DNA of 64,000 nucleotides from Alphaproteobacteria bacterium (GTDB taxonomy: Bacteria > Pseudomonadota > Alphaproteobacteria > Reyranellales > Reyranellaceae). Of the stretch, positions 61,441 to 64,000 are shown one piece after another; the stretch's first letter is position 1, and every line of letters begins with the position of its first letter. The stretch covers positions 89,041 through 153,040 of the forward strand of contig VGCZ01000004.1 in NCBI GenBank assembly GCA_016869975.1. Reading direction: 5' to 3'. The translations under genes and the position numbers were made by a program. Under the pieces are notes generated by a model. That model had not been told where the DNA came from and ran no database searches. It worked only from the letters and a program-made list of their open reading frames with translations.

Positions 61441-61506
61441 TGTCATTCCGGGCGTAGCGAGGAATCCAGGGACCTGCCTGGATTCCTCGCTACGCTCGGA
61501 ATGACA
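61441..61506. repeat. REP-like palindrome, family A, copy 5
   Basis: TGTCATTCCGGGCGTAGCG and CGCTACGCTCGGAATGACA pair with one mismatch, around AGGAATCCAG...CTGGATTCCT. It lies in the divergent gap between the ModA-like gene and the small dehydrogenase subunit, so it overlaps both promoters. Confidence 0.85.
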
Positions 61507-61544
61507 GGGAGATTAGGATAACCGCACGACACTTGGGGACTTGA

Positions 61545-61997
61545 ATGAGCAACGCTGCCGATATCGCTTTCTCCGACGCGGAGGTTCGTGCGCTCCGCGA
61601 CATCGCCGGCACGATGATTCCGGCCGACGCGACACTCGGCGTGCCGGGCGCCGACGATCCGGCGATCATGGCCGATATCGTGAAATCGCTGGGCCGCGAC
61701 CTGCCCGACGTACGCGCGGCGGTGGCGGCGGTCGGCGCGAAGGCCAACGGCGACTTCGCCAGCCTCGACGTCGATGCCCGCGAGAAGCTGCTCAGCGAGC
61801 ACATCGCGTCGGGCGGCGCGGCCTCGGCGCTCGCCCGCGTGATCCTCGCCGCCTATTACCGCGACGACCGTGTGCTGATCTCGCTCGGCATGGAGCCGCG
61901 CCCGCCTTTCCCCAAGGGCCACGTGGTCGAGCAAGGCGACTGGTCGCTGCTCGACCCCGTGCGCAAGCGCGCGCCGTTCTGGCGCAAGGATCGGTGA
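61545..61997 (+). CDS. Gluconate 2-dehydrogenase subunit 3-like protein
   Basis: A 150-residue small protein. FSDAEVRALRDIAGTMIPADATLGVPGADDPAIMADIV is the family pattern of the chaperone-like third subunit of GMC dehydrogenases. There is usually a Tat signal, but none is visible here. It lies 48 bases before its probable partner, the large GMC subunit, which matches the common two-gene arrangement. No cytochrome subunit follows in the window. Confidence 0.78.
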   Translation: MSNAADIAFSDAEVRALRDIAGTMIPADATLGVPGADDPAIMADIVKSLGRDLPDVRAAVAAVGAKANGDFASLDVDAREKLLSEHIASGGAASALARVILAAYYRDDRVLISLGMEPRPPFPKGHVVEQGDWSLLDPVRKRAPFWRKDR

Positions 61998-62014
61998 TGT
62001 TGACACCACGCCGC

Positions 62015-62043
62015 TGTCATCCCTCGCTGCGCTCGGGATGACG
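62015..62043. repeat. Shortened family-A palindrome
   Basis: TGTCAT followed directly by CCCTCGCTGCGCTCGGGATGACG. The left half of the element is missing. It ends two bases before the GMC start codon, so it forms the leader of that gene. Confidence 0.65.
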
Positions 62044-62045
62044 GC

Positions 62046-63644
62046 ATGAACGAACGCGTCGACGTACTGATCATCGGCTCGGGCGCCTCGGGCGCGGCGG
62101 TGGCCTGGTCGCTGGCCGAGACGAAGATGCGCATCCTCTGCCTCGAGCAGGGCGACTGGATAAAGTCGACCGATTTCCCCGCCAATGGTCGCGACTGGGA
62201 AGCCCGGCGCTTCGGTGATTTCGACATCAGCCCCAACAGCCGCGGCCGCGACACCGACTATCCGGTCAACGACGCCAACTCGCTCATGAAGATCGCCAAC
62301 TTCAACGGCGTTGGCGGCGGCACGGTGATCTACACGGCGCACTGGCCGCGCATGCATCCCTCCGACTTCAAGGTGCGCTCGCTCGACGGCGTGGCCGATG
62401 ACTGGCCGATCGACTACTGGACGCTCGAACGCTTCTTCGACGAGAACGACCGCATGATGGGCTCGTCGGGGCTGGCGGGCGATCCCGGCGTGCCGCCGCG
62501 CAACCCGCCGATGCCGCCGCTGCCGCTGGGCCGCACCGCAGCGCTCTACGCCCGGGCGATGAACAAGCTCGGCTGGCACTGGTGGCCCTCCGACACCTCG
62601 ATCGCCACCCGGCCCTACGAAGGCCGCGCCCAGTGCATCAATCTCGGCCACTGCACGCCGGGCTGCGCGCAGGGCGCCAAGGCCAGCACCGACATCACCT
62701 ATTGGCCGCTGGCGATCCGCGCCGGCGTCGAGCTGCGCACGCGCTGCCGGGTCCGCGAGATCACCACGAACGAGCACGGCATGGCCTCCGGCGCGATCTA
62801 CTACGACGCCGATGGCCAGGAGCGCTTCCAGCCGGCCGAGGTCGTGATCGTCGCCTGCAACGGAGTCGGCACGCCGCGCCTGCTGCTGAACTCGGCCTCC
62901 GCGCGTTTTCCCAACGGGCTGGCCAATTCCAGCGGCCTGGTCGGCAAGAACCTGATGCTGCATCCCTGGCCGGTGGTCTCGGGCTATGTCGAGGACGAGC
63001 TCGACGGCGGGCGCGTGCCGATCACCTCGCTGTGGAGCAAGCAGTTCTACGAGACCGATCCCCAGCGCGACTTCGTGCGCGGCTACACGCTGCAATTCGG
63101 CCGCGGCACCGGCCCGGCCACCGAGGCGATCAGCAACATCGGCACCGGCCGCCTGCCCTGGGGCCGCGCGCATCACCGCACCTATCGCACGATGCTCAAC
63201 CACCGCGTCGGCATCGGCGTGGCCTGCGAGGACCTGCCGGAGGAGCACAACCGCGTCACGCTCGATCCCGTGCTGAAGGACAGCCACGGCATCCCCGCGC
63301 CGAAGATCGACTACACGATCAGCGAGAATACGCGCCGCATGATGGAGCACGGCATCGCGCGGGCAGAGGAGATCCTGACCGCCGCCGGTGCCACGCGCCT
63401 GCACGCCTCACGCACGGTGCTCAACTATCCCGGCCACCTGCTGGGCACCTGCCGCATGGGCGACGATCCCGACCGATCGGTGGTCAACGCGTGGGGCCGC
63501 AGCCACGACGTGAAGAACCTGTTCATCGTCGACGGCAGCATCTGGGTGACGAGCGGTGGCGTGAACCCGACCTCGACGATCCAGGCGCTGGCGCTGTATG
63601 TCGCGGATCAGATGAAGCAGAGATTGGCGACGTTGTTCGATTAG
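62046..63644 (+). CDS. GMC oxidoreductase, gluconate 2-dehydrogenase large-subunit-like
   Basis: A 532-residue flavoprotein. VDVLIIGSGASGAAVAWSLAE is the FAD motif, FNGVGGGTVIYTAHWPRM the GMC region, CINLGHCTPGC a Cys cluster resembling the 3Fe-4S site of FAD-dependent sugar dehydrogenases, and LGTCRMGDDP plus SIWVTSGGVNPTSTIQALAL the C-terminal domain. It should oxidise a sugar acid or alcohol and pass electrons through the cluster to a cytochrome. The start has no normal ribosome site; the shortened palindrome is directly upstream. Confidence 0.88.
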   Translation: MNERVDVLIIGSGASGAAVAWSLAETKMRILCLEQGDWIKSTDFPANGRDWEARRFGDFDISPNSRGRDTDYPVNDANSLMKIANFNGVGGGTVIYTAHWPRMHPSDFKVRSLDGVADDWPIDYWTLERFFDENDRMMGSSGLAGDPGVPPRNPPMPPLPLGRTAALYARAMNKLGWHWWPSDTSIATRPYEGRAQCINLGHCTPGCAQGAKASTDITYWPLAIRAGVELRTRCRVREITTNEHGMASGAIYYDADGQERFQPAEVVIVACNGVGTPRLLLNSASARFPNGLANSSGLVGKNLMLHPWPVVSGYVEDELDGGRVPITSLWSKQFYETDPQRDFVRGYTLQFGRGTGPATEAISNIGTGRLPWGRAHHRTYRTMLNHRVGIGVACEDLPEEHNRVTLDPVLKDSHGIPAPKIDYTISENTRRMMEHGIARAEEILTAAGATRLHASRTVLNYPGHLLGTCRMGDDPDRSVVNAWGRSHDVKNLFIVDGSIWVTSGGVNPTSTIQALALYVADQMKQRLATLFD

Positions 63645-64000
63645 AAAGTCTGAGCCCGCCTATCGCGATTGCACGACGATCCGCAGGCGGCGCCAAGAGA
63701 GCTGTTCGAAAAAGCTCCACGCTGATCGACCGTCTGCGGTCGCGACCGAATCAGCGTGAGAGCAAATGGCATGACAACAGCACCGCGCGATGCGTTGCAC
63801 CGAGGCACTGCGCAACGGACGGGATGATAACCAATCATCCCGCCCTTGCGCTCACACGCCTGCGCTTACCTGGGTGATCGGCCCCCACCGAGTGGTCCAG
63901 ATGGAATGTTAGTTCAGAGTTGGCCTTTTCGCTAGTTGGAGCGCGGATAGCGAAGCCGGTCGGCGTAGCGCAGCCGGCCACGCGGCTGATGCAGGCATGA
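63645..64000. other. Region of 356 bases without a recognised gene
   Basis: After the GMC stop the sequence becomes less GC-rich. I see a hairpin at 63820-63842 (below), and no convincing coding frame. From about 63880 the bases (GTGATCGGCCCCCACC and then AGTGGTCC) resemble the ends of some IS21-type elements as remembered, and an ATG stands at 63997-63999. A mobile element could start here and continue beyond the window, but this is weak. Confidence 0.4.
63820..63842. terminator. Hairpin after the GMC gene
   Basis: CGGGATGAT and ATCATCCCG form a perfect 9-base stem with an AACCA loop, 175 bases past the GMC stop. No T-run follows. It may end transcription or mark the end of an element. Confidence 0.35.

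Overview
The window is high-GC chromosomal DNA of an alphaproteobacterium, probably a soil or freshwater member of the Rhodospirillales/Hyphomicrobiales. The reasons are a LexA box of the alphaproteobacterial GTTC-N7-GTTC type before dinB, a ClpS adaptor, many solo tripartite-tricarboxylate (Bug) binding proteins, many flavin monooxygenases and amidohydrolases, and abundant GC-rich intergenic palindromes. The genus cannot be fixed from this sequence. No rRNA, tRNA, CRISPR array or intact insertion sequence was seen. Only cinA, dinB and clpS look like general housekeeping genes.

Layout. 1-6.5 kb: catabolic genes (an enolase-superfamily enzyme cut by the left edge, an HpcH/HpaI aldolase, a NicC-like monooxygenase, a sodium symporter, a 2-hydroxyacid dehydrogenase, an amidohydrolase). 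6.5-12.8 kb: one tightly packed minus-strand operon for periplasmic redox proteins, in the order [2Fe-2S] subunit, molybdopterin subunit, cytochrome c, flavocytochrome c flavoprotein, SoxX, SoxY, SoxZ, SoxA. It has no SoxB or SoxCD, and its SoxY lacks the usual GGCGG tail. 13-20.9 kb: a Baeyer-Villiger monooxygenase, a CinA with a degenerate amidase domain, a cupin, two GMC oxidoreductases and a beta-propeller protein. 20.9-23.2 kb: an MFS transporter next to a two-gene unit that reads as a split borosin RiPP system, a 75-residue precursor overlapping a tetrapyrrole-methylase-type peptide N-methyltransferase. 23.3-26.9 kb: a CoA-transferase pair, SOS-controlled dinB and a Bug receptor.

27-33.2 kb is the most unusual accessory stretch. 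It holds a secreted unknown, an M23 peptidase with a near-consensus promoter, a ThsB-like TIR protein translationally coupled to a chimeric hydrolase/methyltransferase, a flavin monooxygenase, and two tandem YopT/C58-like proteins, one of which has lost the nucleophile Cys. 33.2-48.5 kb: four more luciferase-like monooxygenases, transporters and binding proteins, an RraA-like protein, a VOC protein, a PhyH dioxygenase, clpS, an amidohydrolase, a DapA-family enzyme and a DUF1330 protein. 48.5-52.7 kb: a minus-strand catabolic operon (TIM-barrel isomerase, enolase-superfamily enzyme, epimerase-like protein, GNAT). 52.7-57.2 kb: an SsuABC/TauABC-type ABC importer followed by an acyl-CoA synthetase. 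57.2-63.6 kb: a rhodanese, a 2OG-Fe(II) oxygenase, a fatty acid desaturase, a YghU-type GST, a ModA-like protein and a gluconate-dehydrogenase-like GMC pair. The last 356 bases carry no recognisable gene.

At least three families of dispersed palindromes sit between the genes. One copy lies inside the signal-peptide region of the flavocytochrome gene, and another supplies the 3' end of a binding-protein gene. Gene functions come from motif recognition only; no database search was run.
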